Source of the DNA: Pseudomonadota bacterium
GTDB lineage: Bacteria > Pseudomonadota > Gammaproteobacteria > Ga0077536
Length of the DNA: 64,000 nt
Direction: 5' to 3'
NCBI GenBank assembly: GCA_016719885.1
Contig: JADJYF010000026.1
Span: 558,001 to 622,000 of the forward strand
The position numbers and the translations under genes are program-made. Numbering within the stretch: position 1 is the stretch's first letter; each line of letters starts with the position of its first letter. Of the stretch, positions 1-8,250 are shown piece by piece. The notes under the pieces are model-generated. The model did no database searches. It saw only the letters and a list, made by a program, of their open reading frames with translations, and had not been told where the DNA came from.

Positions 1-104
1 ACGCCCACGTCGACCACGGCGGCACGGTGCTGATAGCCACCCACCAGAGCTTCGCATCGCGCCACGCCATCCGCGCCGTACCGTTGGCCGAGGCGCAGCC
101 ATGA
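1..104 (+). CDS. ccmA: CcmA, heme exporter ATP-binding protein (C-terminal fragment)
   Basis: The window opens inside this gene. The frame from base 3 reads about 33 residues containing the ATPase H-loop context ATHQ and ends at the TGA at 102-104. That stop overlaps the ATG of ccmB by the ATGA arrangement. CcmA is the cytoplasmic ATPase of the CcmAB(C) complex, which drives release of holo-CcmE during System I cytochrome c maturation. The identification rests on the H-loop and on the position directly before ccmB; the Walker motifs lie outside the window. Confidence 0.85.
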   Translation, partial: AHVDHGGTVLIATHQSFASRHAIRAVPLAEAQP

Positions 105-775
105 AGGCCATGACCGTGCTCGCGGCGGTGGTGCGCCGTGAACTCCTGCGCGCGGTGCGCAACCAGGCCGAGGCGCTCTATCCCCTGCTGTTTTTCGCCC
201 TGTGCATATTGATGTTCCCGTTCGCGCTCGGCACCGACAGCGCGCTGTTGTCGCGGGTCGCGGCCGGCGTGGTGTGGGTGGCGGCGCTGCTGGCCAGCGC
301 CCTGTCGCTGGAAGCCTTGTTCCGCGCCGACTATGCCGACGGCACGCTCGAGGTGCTGGTGGTGGGCGGCGCGTCGCTGCCGCTGCTCGGGCTCGGCAAG
401 GCCGCCGCCCATTGGCTGCTGTCGGGGCTGCCGGTACTGCTGCTGTCGATCCCGCTCGGCCTGTCGCTGGAGTTGAAGCCCGGCCTGCTCGGTACCCTGC
501 TCGCGACCCTGGCGCTCGGCAGCGTCACCATGAGCCTCGTCGGCGCCGCCATCAGCGCGCTCACGGTCGGCCTGCGCGGCGGCGGCCTGCTTCTGGCAAT
601 GTTGATCCTGCCGTTGTACATTCCCGTGCTCATTTTCGGTGCTTCCGCCACGGCCAATGCCGCGCTCGGACTGCCGGTCGCGGGAGAACTGTACTTCCTC
701 GCCGGCCTGCTCGTGCTGGCCGTGACGCTGACGCCGTGGGCGACCGCGGCCGCCCTCAGAATCCGCATGAGCTGA
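101..775 (+). CDS. ccmB: CcmB, heme exporter membrane subunit
   Basis: A protein of 224 residues, the usual CcmB length, made largely of hydrophobic helices (about six expected membrane spans). It starts MKAMTVLAAVVRRELL and keeps the typical N-terminal RRE.. pattern before the first helix. CcmB pairs with the CcmA ATPase and with CcmC to load heme on CcmE and release it on the periplasmic side of the inner membrane. The ATG overlaps the ccmA stop by 4 bases, so the two are translationally coupled. A gap of about 75 bases separates it from ccmC. Confidence 0.93.
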   Translation: MKAMTVLAAVVRRELLRAVRNQAEALYPLLFFALCILMFPFALGTDSALLSRVAAGVVWVAALLASALSLEALFRADYADGTLEVLVVGGASLPLLGLGKAAAHWLLSGLPVLLLSIPLGLSLELKPGLLGTLLATLALGSVTMSLVGAAISALTVGLRGGGLLLAMLILPLYIPVLIFGASATANAALGLPVAGELYFLAGLLVLAVTLTPWATAAALRIRMS

Positions 776-851
776 TGCAACTTATCGCACCCGCACCACT
801 CCCAAAGCCGGCGCCTCGCAGGGCGTCGCCGTGCCCGTCCATGAGGTCTTC

Positions 852-1604
852 GTGAATTTCGCGTTCCTGCACAAGTACGCATCGCTCATGCATTTCTATC
901 GCCTGAGCCACACGCTGACGCCGTGGCTGGCGGTGGCCACGCTGGGCTTGTTCGCCTGGGGCGTGGTCGGCGGCCTGATGCTGGCGCCGGCCGATTACCA
1001 GCAGGGCGACAGCTTCCGCATCATGTATATCCATGTGCCGGCCGCGTGGATGTCGATGTTCGTCTACGTGACCATGGCGGCGGCCGGCGGCGTGGCCCTG
1101 ATCTGGAAACTGAAGCTGGCCGAGATCGTGTCGCGCGCCTGCGCGCCGCTCGGCGCCACGTTTACCTTCCTGGCGCTCGTCACCGGCTCGATCTGGGGCA
1201 AGCCCATGTGGGGCACGTGGTGGGTGTGGGATGCGCGCCTCACCTCTGAACTCATCCTGCTGTTTCTCTATCTCGGCGTCATTGCCCTGCATGGCGCGCT
1301 CGACGACCGCCGCGCCGGGGCGCGGGCCGGCGCGGTGCTGGCGCTGATCGGCGTGGTCAACATTCCGATCATCCATTTCTCGGTCGAATGGTGGAGCACG
1401 CTGCACCAGGGCGCGACGGTCAGCAAGTTCTCCAAGCCCTCGATCCACATCGACATGCTGATCCCGCTGCTGGTGATGATCGGCGCCTTCCAGTGCTATT
1501 TCGCCTGGTCGCTGCTGCTGCGCGTGCGCGGCGAGATCCTCGACTACGACCGCAACGCGAGCTGGGTGCGGGAACTCGGCCGCGGCCGCGAGGCCGACCT
1601 GTGA
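852..1604 (+). CDS. ccmC: CcmC, heme handling protein with WWD domain
   Basis: A membrane protein of about 250 residues. It has the tryptophan-rich periplasmic WWD signature (GTWWVWDARLTSE) and the conserved FAPADYQQG-like and HVPAAW segments of CcmC. It delivers heme to the conserved His of CcmE. The frame is open from a GTG at 831. GTG 852 is preferred because an AGG lies 5 bases upstream and because the first Trp is then spaced from the start as in E. coli CcmC. ATG 888 is a third option. The stop overlaps the GTG of ccmD. Confidence 0.92.
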   Translation: MNFAFLHKYASLMHFYRLSHTLTPWLAVATLGLFAWGVVGGLMLAPADYQQGDSFRIMYIHVPAAWMSMFVYVTMAAAGGVALIWKLKLAEIVSRACAPLGATFTFLALVTGSIWGKPMWGTWWVWDARLTSELILLFLYLGVIALHGALDDRRAGARAGAVLALIGVVNIPIIHFSVEWWSTLHQGATVSKFSKPSIHIDMLIPLLVMIGAFQCYFAWSLLLRVRGEILDYDRNASWVRELGRGREADL

Positions 1605-1783
1605 GCGGCCTGGACGCTTTCATGCACATGGGCGGTTACGCGCCCTACGTATGGAGTTCCTACGGCCTCGCCGCGCTGCTGTTGATCATCAATATCGTGT
1701 TGCCGCGCCGCGCGGAACAGGCCGCGCTGCGTCGCCTGGCGCGCCGCGAAGCCCTGGGAGAGAACCATGACACCACGGCGTAA
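1601..1783 (+). CDS. ccmD: CcmD, small heme exporter protein
   Basis: A 60-residue protein starting at a GTG that overlaps the ccmC stop (GTGA). It has the CcmD pattern: a short polar N-terminus with MGGYAPYVWSSYG, one membrane helix (LAALLLIINIVLP) and a basic cytoplasmic tail (RRAEQAALRRLARRE). CcmD is needed to release holo-CcmE from the CcmABC complex. Its 3' end overlaps the start of ccmE by 17 bases. A longer reading from 1388 is open but lacks the family's N-terminus. Confidence 0.88.
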   Translation: MSGLDAFMHMGGYAPYVWSSYGLAALLLIINIVLPRRAEQAALRRLARREALGENHDTTA

Positions 1784-2213
1784 ACGCATGTGGATCATCG
1801 CGCTGTGCGTGCTGGGGGTCGGCATCGCGGTGGCGTTGATCCTGACCGCCTTCAACCAGAACCTCATGTATTTCTACAGCCCGAGCGAGGTCGCGCGCGG
1901 CGAAGCGCCGAGCAACCGCGCGTTCCGACTCGGCGGCATGGTGGTCACGGGCAGCGTCTCGCGCGGTGACGCCAAGGACCTGACGGTACGCTTCAAGGTC
2001 ACTGATTTCGTCAAGGAACGCGAGATTGCCTATCGCGGCATCCTGCCGGACCTGTTCCGCGAGGGGCAGGGCATCGTCGCCATCGGCCAGCTCGACGGCC
2101 AGGGCGTGTTCGTCGCCAGCGAAGTGCTGGCCAAGCATGACGAAAACTACATGCCGCCCGAAGTCGCGCAGGCGCTGAAGGACGGCGAGGCCTCCAAGGC
2201 GGCGCAACCGTGA
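1767..2213 (+). CDS. ccmE: CcmE, periplasmic heme chaperone
   Basis: A protein of 148 residues with a basic N-terminus and one membrane anchor (about residues 8-28), followed by an OB-fold domain. The heme-attachment site is visible near the C-terminus as VLAKHDENY, giving covalent heme-binding His124 and the axial Tyr128. CcmE receives heme from CcmC and passes it to the CcmF/CcmH ligase. It overlaps ccmD upstream, and its TGA overlaps the GTG of ccmF. Confidence 0.95.
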   Translation: MTPRRKRMWIIALCVLGVGIAVALILTAFNQNLMYFYSPSEVARGEAPSNRAFRLGGMVVTGSVSRGDAKDLTVRFKVTDFVKEREIAYRGILPDLFREGQGIVAIGQLDGQGVFVASEVLAKHDENYMPPEVAQALKDGEASKAAQP

Positions 2214-4189
2214 TCGCGGAGCTCGGTCATTTCGCGCTGACCATGGCGCTCGCCATCGCCCTCCTGCAGGCGGTGGTGCCGCTGGTCGGCGCGCAAACCG
2301 GCAACGTGTTGTGGATGTCCCTCGCGCGACCGGCGGCGCGCGCGCAGCTGGTGTTCATCGCGCTGGCCTTCCTGGCCTTGAGCCATGCCTTCGTCACCAA
2401 CGATTTCTCGGTGGCCTACGTGGCCGCCAACTCCAACAGCGCGCTGCCGCTGGCGTTCCGCATCTCGGCCCTGTGGGGCGCGCACGAAGGTTCGCTGCTG
2501 CTGTGGGTGCTGCTGCTGGCGGCATGGTCCTGCGCCGTCAGCTTCGCCAGTCGCGGTCTGCCGCTGGCGTTCGTGGCGCGGGTGCTGGCGGTGATGGCCA
2601 TCATCAGCATCGGCTTCCTGCTGTTCATGCTGATCACGTCCAACCCCTTCCTGCGCCAACTGCCGCCACCCGCCGATGGCGCCGATCTGAACCCGCTGCT
2701 CCAGGACTTCGGCCTGGTCATCCATCCGCCCATGCTCTACGCCGGCTACGTCGGCTTCTCGGTGGCCTTCAGCTTCGCGATTGCCGGCCTCATCAGCGGC
2801 CATCTCGACAGCGCCTGGGCGCGTTGGGCGCGACCCTGGACCCTGCTCGCCTGGTGCTTCCTGACCATCGGCATCGCTCTCGGCAGCTGGTGGGCCTATT
2901 ACGAACTCGGCTGGGGCGGCTGGTGGTTCTGGGACCCGGTCGAGAACGCGTCCTTCATGCCGTGGTTGCTCGGCACCGCGCTCATCCATTCGCTGGCCGC
3001 CACCGAGAAACGCGACGTGTTCAAGAGCTGGACGGTGCTGCTCGCCATCGGCGCCTTCGGCCTGTCGCTGCTCGGCACCTTCCTGGTGCGTTCCGGCGTA
3101 CTGACTTCGGTGCATGCGTTCGCGAGCGATCCGGCGCGTGGCGTTTTCATCCTCGCCTTCCTGGTGCTGGTGATCGGCGGCGCGCTCATGCTCTACGCGT
3201 GGCGCGGCGCCAGCATGGGCGTCAGCGCGAGCTATGCCACCACCTCGCGCGAAACCTTCCTGCTCGCCAACAGCGTGCTGTTGACCGTGGCCTGTGCGAC
3301 GGTGCTGCTCGGCACCCTGTATCCCTTGGTGCTGGATGCGCTCAATCTCGGCAAGCTGTCGGTCGGTCCGCCCTATTTCAACAGCGTGTTCGTGCCGGTG
3401 ATGTCGCCGCTGGTGGTGCTCTTGGGTCTCGGCCAGCACGCGCGCTGGAAACAGGACCGTTTCGCGACCCTGTGCCGCGAGCTGCGTATGCCCCTGCTCG
3501 GCACCGTGCTGCTGCTCGGCGCGCTGGTCGCGGCGTTCAGCGACGCGCGTTCGCCGCGCGCGATGTTCGGTCTGGCCCTGGCGGCGTGGGTGGTGTGCAC
3601 CAGCGTCGGCGGTGTCATCCAGCGCTGCCGTCAGCGCCAGTCGGCGTGGCGCGCCTTCACCAGCTTGCCGGCGGCCTACCTCGGTCAGCATCTCGCCCAC
3701 ATCGGTTTCGCGGTGACCATCGTCGGCGTGACGCTGGTCAGTCTCAACACCGTCGACCTGCACACGCGCATGGCGCCGGGCGAACGCATGACGCTGGCCG
3801 GCTACGATTTTCATTTTGTCGCGACCGCGCCGCTCAAGGGCCCCAACTACACCGGCACCGACGCCCAGTTCGAAGTGACGCGGCCGGGCGCGGCGCCAAT
3901 CCGGCTGTCGGCCGAGAAGCGCAATTACCATGTGCGCGGCATGCCGATGACCGAGGCCGGCATCGATCCGGGCCTCACCCGCGACATCTACATCTCGCTC
4001 GGTGAGCCGCTGGAGAACAACGCCTGGAGCGTGCGCCTGAGCGTTAAACCCTTCGTGCGCTGGCTGTGGTTGGGCGCCATCCTGATGGCGGCGGGCGGCA
4101 TCACCGCCATGTGCGACCGCCGTTTCCGGCGCGTGACGGCGCGCCATGCGGCCACCGCCGGCGCCGGTCGCGAGGGCGCGCGCTCGTGA
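2210..4189 (+). CDS. ccmF: CcmF, cytochrome c heme lyase subunit
   Basis: A 659-residue polytopic membrane protein starting at GTG 2210, inside the ccmE stop. It carries the WWD domain (GWGGWWFWDPVENAS) and the flanking conserved segments HPPMLYAGYVG and GTFLVRSGVLTSVHAFA of CcmF. It forms the heme ligase with CcmH/CcmI and attaches heme to the CXXCH motif of apocytochromes in the periplasm. A late hydrophobic helix near the C-terminus is followed by a basic tail. The stop overlaps the GTG of ccmG. Confidence 0.96.
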   Translation: MIAELGHFALTMALAIALLQAVVPLVGAQTGNVLWMSLARPAARAQLVFIALAFLALSHAFVTNDFSVAYVAANSNSALPLAFRISALWGAHEGSLLLWVLLLAAWSCAVSFASRGLPLAFVARVLAVMAIISIGFLLFMLITSNPFLRQLPPPADGADLNPLLQDFGLVIHPPMLYAGYVGFSVAFSFAIAGLISGHLDSAWARWARPWTLLAWCFLTIGIALGSWWAYYELGWGGWWFWDPVENASFMPWLLGTALIHSLAATEKRDVFKSWTVLLAIGAFGLSLLGTFLVRSGVLTSVHAFASDPARGVFILAFLVLVIGGALMLYAWRGASMGVSASYATTSRETFLLANSVLLTVACATVLLGTLYPLVLDALNLGKLSVGPPYFNSVFVPVMSPLVVLLGLGQHARWKQDRFATLCRELRMPLLGTVLLLGALVAAFSDARSPRAMFGLALAAWVVCTSVGGVIQRCRQRQSAWRAFTSLPAAYLGQHLAHIGFAVTIVGVTLVSLNTVDLHTRMAPGERMTLAGYDFHFVATAPLKGPNYTGTDAQFEVTRPGAAPIRLSAEKRNYHVRGMPMTEAGIDPGLTRDIYISLGEPLENNAWSVRLSVKPFVRWLWLGAILMAAGGITAMCDRRFRRVTARHAATAGAGREGARS

Positions 4190-4731
4190 AGAAGATACCG
4201 CTGCGCTTCGCCGTGCCACTGCTGCTGTTCGGCGCGCTGGTGGTATTTCTCGGCATCGGCTTGCAGCGCGATCCGCGCCTGGTGCCGTCGCCGCTGATTG
4301 GCAAGCCCGCGCCGCAGTTCTCGCTGGGTACGCTGGGCGCGCCGGAAAAACCGGTACAGCGCGACGACCTGCTGGGACGCGCCTACCTGCTCAACGTGTG
4401 GGCGTCGTGGTGCGCGCAGTGCCGCGAGGAGCACCCGCTGCTGCTTGAACTCGGCAAGGCCGGCCAGGTGAATCTCATCGGCTTGAATTACCACGACGAA
4501 CTGGAGGCCGGCCGCCAATGGCTGAGCGAGCGCGGCGATCCCTATCGCATGACGCTGTTCGATCCGCAGGGCAAGCTGGGACTGGATCTCGGCGTGTACG
4601 GCGTGCCGGAAACCTTCCTCATCGATGCCAAGGGCGTGATTCGCTACAAGCACATCGGTCCCTTGAACCAGGACGTCTTGAGTCGCGACATCCTGCCGCT
4701 GCTCGCCAATCTCGAGCGCGACGCGCAATGA
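4186..4731 (+). CDS. ccmG: CcmG/DsbE, membrane-anchored thioredoxin-like thiol:disulfide oxidoreductase
   Basis: A 181-residue protein starting at GTG 4186, within the ccmF stop. It has an N-terminal signal anchor (about residues 8-25), then a thioredoxin fold with the WASWCAQC active site (Cys76 and Cys79) and the cis-proline segment YGVPETFLID. CcmG reduces apocytochrome c thiols in the periplasm using electrons from DsbD/CcdA. Family members usually carry WC(P/S)TC; CAQC is a variant with both redox cysteines kept. The stop overlaps the ATG of ccmH. Confidence 0.93.
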   Translation: MKKIPLRFAVPLLLFGALVVFLGIGLQRDPRLVPSPLIGKPAPQFSLGTLGAPEKPVQRDDLLGRAYLLNVWASWCAQCREEHPLLLELGKAGQVNLIGLNYHDELEAGRQWLSERGDPYRMTLFDPQGKLGLDLGVYGVPETFLIDAKGVIRYKHIGPLNQDVLSRDILPLLANLERDAQ

Positions 4732-5195
4732 CCGGCCTGCGCCCGCTGTTGCTCGCCATGCTGTTGTGTGTCGGCGCCGCCGCGCAGGCCAGCGATGCGC
4801 CGGCGGAATTCTCCGATGCCGCGCTCGCGGCCCGTTACGACGTGCTGCTGGGCGAGTTGCGTTGCCTGGTGTGTCAGAACCAGACCTTGAAGGATTCCCA
4901 TGCCGAGCTCGCGCAGGATCTGCGCGACGAGGTCAAACGCCTGCTGGAGAAAGGCGACAGCGATGTCGCGATCCGTGACTACCTGGTGGCGCGCTACGGT
5001 GACTTCGTGCTCTACAGCCCGCCGCTCAAGGACACCACCTGGCTGCTGTGGGTCGGGCCCTTCGTGCTGCTGGCGCTGGCGCTGGCGGTGGTGCTGATGA
5101 TGAGTCGCCGCCGCGCGTCGGCGGCCGCGCCGCTCGACGATGCCGAACGGTCGCGCCTTGCCCAGGCACTCGCGGAGCGCGGGGAGCAATCATGA
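4728..5195 (+). CDS. ccmH: CcmH, apocytochrome c thiol reductase (N-terminal CcmH/CcmL type)
   Basis: A 155-residue protein with a signal peptide (residues 1 to about 22). The redox motif is LRCLVCQNQ (Cys46, Cys49), followed by the helical RDEVKRLLEKGDSD region and a single C-terminal membrane anchor near residues 104-125 with a basic tail. It works with CcmG and CcmF to keep the CXXCH cysteines reduced before heme ligation. It corresponds to the first domain of E. coli CcmH; the TPR part is the separate gene downstream. The start overlaps the ccmG stop. Confidence 0.93.
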   Translation: MTGLRPLLLAMLLCVGAAAQASDAPAEFSDAALAARYDVLLGELRCLVCQNQTLKDSHAELAQDLRDEVKRLLEKGDSDVAIRDYLVARYGDFVLYSPPLKDTTWLLWVGPFVLLALALAVVLMMSRRRASAAAPLDDAERSRLAQALAERGEQS

Positions 5196-6364
5196 GTTTC
5201 TGGTTGTCCCTGGCCGCGCTCACGGCGCTGGCGCTGGCGCTGTTGTGGCTGCCGCTGCGACGCGCGCAAGCCGATTCCGCCGCCGCCACCGACGACCAGC
5301 TGCGCCGCCTGCGCGAGTTCGACAGCGAGCTCGCCGCCGGTGACATCGATGCCAGCATTGCGCCGGCGCTGCGCGCCGAACTCGAACGCGCGGTGATCGA
5401 CGGCCTGCCCGCGTCCGCCGCCGCGCCCGTCAGCAGCGGCGGCCGCGCGTTGCTGGCGCTGCTGTGCCTCATGGCGCCACTCGCGGCGGGCGGCCTCTAC
5501 TGGCACCTGGGCTCGCCCGAACTCGCCACCTTCAGCGCCGCCCATCCGCACACCGACTGGCGCGACCAGGCGACTTCCATCAGTTATTTCGTCGGCCGCG
5601 TGCGTGAGCGGTTGGCCAAGCAACCCGACGACGCCGACGCCTGGGCGCTGCTGGCGCGCACCGAGATGCAGCTCGGTCATTACAACGAGGCGCTGGCGGC
5701 GGCCGAAAGTCTCAACCGCGTGCTGCCCGAGCACGCCGGCGCCATGCTGCTGCTGGTCGACGCCCTGCTCATGGCCGGCGGTGACGAACATCGCAGCCGC
5801 GCGTTGGCCCTGACCGGCAAGGTCTTGCACAACGAACCCGGCAATCCTTCGGCGCTGGTCATGAAGGGTTTGTTCGAACAGCAGGAAGGCGACACCGCCA
5901 CCGCGCTCGCGACCTGGCAGCAGGCCTTGAGCCTGGCCGGCCAGGACGGGGGTTTGAAGAGCCAAATCGAGGAATTGATCGCCCGCGCCGGCGGTACGGT
6001 GCAAAAGGCCGCGCCGCGTGTGGCGGTGAAAGTGAAGGTCGCGCTGTCGCCCGCGCTCGCTGCGCGCGCGCAAGCGGGCGATGCCGTGTTCATCGCCGCG
6101 CGCGCGGTGGATGGGCCGCCCATGCCGCTCGCGGTGTCGCGCCACACTGTCGCCGAACTGCCCTTGTCCATCACCTTGGATGACAGCATGGCGATGGTGC
6201 CCGGCCATTCGCTGGCCGACGTCAAGCAGTTCTACGTCATGGCGCGCGTATCCAAGAGCGGCACCGCCAACGCCAGCAGCGGCGACCTGGAAGGCAAGTC
6301 CGCCACGCTCGACATCAAGGACGCCGCGGAAATCGCTATCGATATCGATCGCGCCTTGCCCTGA
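5192..6364 (+). CDS. ccmI: CcmI, TPR-containing apocytochrome c chaperone
   Basis: A 390-residue protein. It begins with one membrane helix, followed by a charged segment (RRLREFDSELAAGDID), a second helix near residues 92-112, and a TPR region (about 145-270, including AWALLARTEMQLGHYNEALAAAE). The C-terminal domain is beta-rich and periplasmic. CcmI holds the C-terminus of apocytochrome c and presents it to CcmFH. It overlaps ccmH by 4 bases and is the last gene of the ccm operon; the next gene starts 133 bases on. Confidence 0.9.
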   Translation: MSFWLSLAALTALALALLWLPLRRAQADSAAATDDQLRRLREFDSELAAGDIDASIAPALRAELERAVIDGLPASAAAPVSSGGRALLALLCLMAPLAAGGLYWHLGSPELATFSAAHPHTDWRDQATSISYFVGRVRERLAKQPDDADAWALLARTEMQLGHYNEALAAAESLNRVLPEHAGAMLLLVDALLMAGGDEHRSRALALTGKVLHNEPGNPSALVMKGLFEQQEGDTATALATWQQALSLAGQDGGLKSQIEELIARAGGTVQKAAPRVAVKVKVALSPALAARAQAGDAVFIAARAVDGPPMPLAVSRHTVAELPLSITLDDSMAMVPGHSLADVKQFYVMARVSKSGTANASSGDLEGKSATLDIKDAAEIAIDIDRALP

Positions 6365-6497
6365 GCCCGAGCGCGGCGCGTGCACGCGCGAATTCAAACA
6401 TGTTCACGCTGCAAGTCGGTGCGCCGCGGCAAAACCCCTTGCCATGCCCAGACGGCCCCCCTACCCTTGCAGGGCTCAAGACCGCGACCCTCGTCAG

Positions 6498-7260
6498 ATG
6501 ACCTACTGCGTAGCGATTAAACTGAATGCCGGACTGGTGTTCCTGTCCGACTCACGCACCAATGCGGGCGTCGATCAGATCAGCACCTATTCGAAGATGC
6601 ATACTTTCGGCCTGGATGGCGCGCGGCAGTTCTGTCTGTTGACCTCGGGCAATCTCGCCACCGCCCAGGGCATCGTCGCGCAGATCCGCCATGACATCGA
6701 TCACGGCATGCCGATAAGTCTCATGACGCTGTCCGGCATGGACGAAGCCGCCGATTACATCGGGCAGCTGAGCATCATGCAGCAGAAGAAGGCGGGCGGC
6801 GGCATCGACTTCGAAGCGAGCGTGTTGTTCGGCGGACAGATCCTCGGCGGCGCGCCCGACGTGTTCCTGATCTACCCGCAGGGCAATCACATCGCGACTT
6901 CGCGCACCACGCCCTTCCTGCAGATCGGCGAGAGCAAGTACGGCAAGCCGATCCTCGATCGCATCCTGAAGCCCGACACCGCCTTGCACACCGCCGTGCT
7001 GTGTGGCTTGGTGTCGATGGATTCGACCATGCGCAGCAACGTCACGGTCGGTCCGCCCATCGAGGTGCTGGCCTACAAGACCGACTCGCTATGTCATGCC
7101 GAACCGCCTCGTCCTCGAAGAAGACAGCGATTACCTGCGCGAATTGAAGCGCAACTGGGACGAACGCCTGAAGGACGCGTTCCGTTCGCTGCCGCCGCCG
7201 GCGTGGGCCACCATGTGGGACCAGGCGGACGGCGAGGCGCTCGGTCAACAGCAACGCTGA
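6498..7260 (+). pseudogene. Anbu-type proteasome-like protease, frameshifted near 7089
   Basis: The protein starts MTYCVAIKL, with Thr2 as the expected N-terminal nucleophile of this HslV/20S-related family. It continues through LLTSGNLATAQ, FGGQILG and GESKYGKPILDR, all family-typical. After KTDSL (about 7091) the frame changes: the conserved C-terminus (MPNRLVLEEDSDYLRELKR, ending at TGA 7258-7260) is in the +1 frame, while the original frame runs on into an unrelated tail to 7313. A one-base insertion or two-base deletion near 7089 explains this. It may be a true mutation, leaving a protein that lacks about 50 residues, or a sequence error. The neighbours are the family's usual partners. 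Confidence 0.82.
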
Positions 7261-7281
7261 ACCCGGCGCGCTCGCCGCACC

Positions 7282-8250
7282 TCAGGCACGCGGCTCGAAC
7301 CAGCTGGCGTTGATGACCGCGTGCAGGGCGTTGAACTCGATCTGCATCTGGTCGATGAAGTCGTGTACCCCGTCCTGTTTCAATAGCTCGGCGAGATTGG
7401 CCTGCGCGACATGCGCCATGGCCGCCGTCACGGTGCTGACCGCCGCCTCGTTGTGAGGCAGATGGCGCAGGCAGGACTTCAGCGCCTGCAGGCAATTGGC
7501 CACCGCGCGCGGGAAGTTCTCGTCCTGTAACAGGAAGGCCGTCACCTCCTCGGCGCAGATGCGCTCCGGCACCGCGCGCCGATACATCTGCAGCGCGTTC
7601 AATGAGCGCAGCACGTTCATCCACAGGATGCTTTCGTAGGGATCCGATTCACGCGCGGCCAGGTGGTCGGCGCGCCCGCCCGAGCCCCACGGAAAGACAT
7701 TGGCGGTGCCGACGTCGACGATGCGCGAAGTCATGTCGGCGCGTTCGAGGTAACGCCCGGCGCGCAGGAAGTGATAGGCCGCGTCGCGACTCATGCTGCC
7801 CGCCATGCAGCCGACCAGGAACTGGCACGATTCGATGACGCGCCCGAGGAAGGCATCGCGTCCGCGTCGCGACAAGGCCGTGTCGACGTGATCGTTGAGA
7901 TAGATGTGCAGATCGTTGATGCCTTCCCAGATGCTGACCGGCACCATCTCGCGCACCGTGCGCGCATTCTCGCGCGCGCTGTCGGCCGAATTGACGATGG
8001 CGGTGGGGTTGTCGCGGTCTGCCAGGTAGAAACGCACCACGTTGTGTTCGTCGGCGACGCTGTACCGCGCGGCGAATTGTTCGGCGCTGCCGGTGATCGC
8101 GATCAGCGATTCCCAGCGCAGCTTGGCCGAGCTCGGCAGATCGAGCAGCACGTTGCCATACACGCTGACCAGGCGCGCGGTGTTTTCGATGCGCTCGAGA
8201 TAGCGCCCCAGCCAGTAGACCCGTTCGGCGACCCGCGACAGCATGCTCAT
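7282..8250 (-). CDS. Alpha-E domain protein (DUF403)
   Basis: A 322-residue, mainly helical protein beginning MSMLSRVAERVYWLGRYLER, the hallmark of alpha-E proteins, with later motifs FLVGCMAGSMSRDAAYHFLRAGRYLERAD. The ATG overlaps the stop of the ATP-grasp gene by 4 bases, so the two are coupled. Family knowledge: alpha-E proteins occur almost always with a circularly permuted ATP-grasp ligase and a transglutaminase-like protease, in loci thought to make and break peptide tags. The biochemical role is unproven. The reading frame is open upstream to 8772, but the start fits only at 8250. Confidence 0.88.
   Translation of the reverse strand: MSMLSRVAERVYWLGRYLERIENTARLVSVYGNVLLDLPSSAKLRWESLIAITGSAEQFAARYSVADEHNVVRFYLADRDNPTAIVNSADSARENARTVREMVPVSIWEGINDLHIYLNDHVDTALSRRGRDAFLGRVIESCQFLVGCMAGSMSRDAAYHFLRAGRYLERADMTSRIVDVGTANVFPWGSGGRADHLAARESDPYESILWMNVLRSLNALQMYRRAVPERICAEEVTAFLLQDENFPRAVANCLQALKSCLRHLPHNEAAVSTVTAAMAHVAQANLAELLKQDGVHDFIDQMQIEFNALHAVINASWFEPRA

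Noticed and set aside
2147..4219. A 690-residue open frame on the minus strand opposite ccmF
   Set aside because: High-GC shadow of a real gene; composition is rich in Arg, His, Gln and Ala, and no known fold or motif appears, while ccmF on the plus strand is unmistakable.
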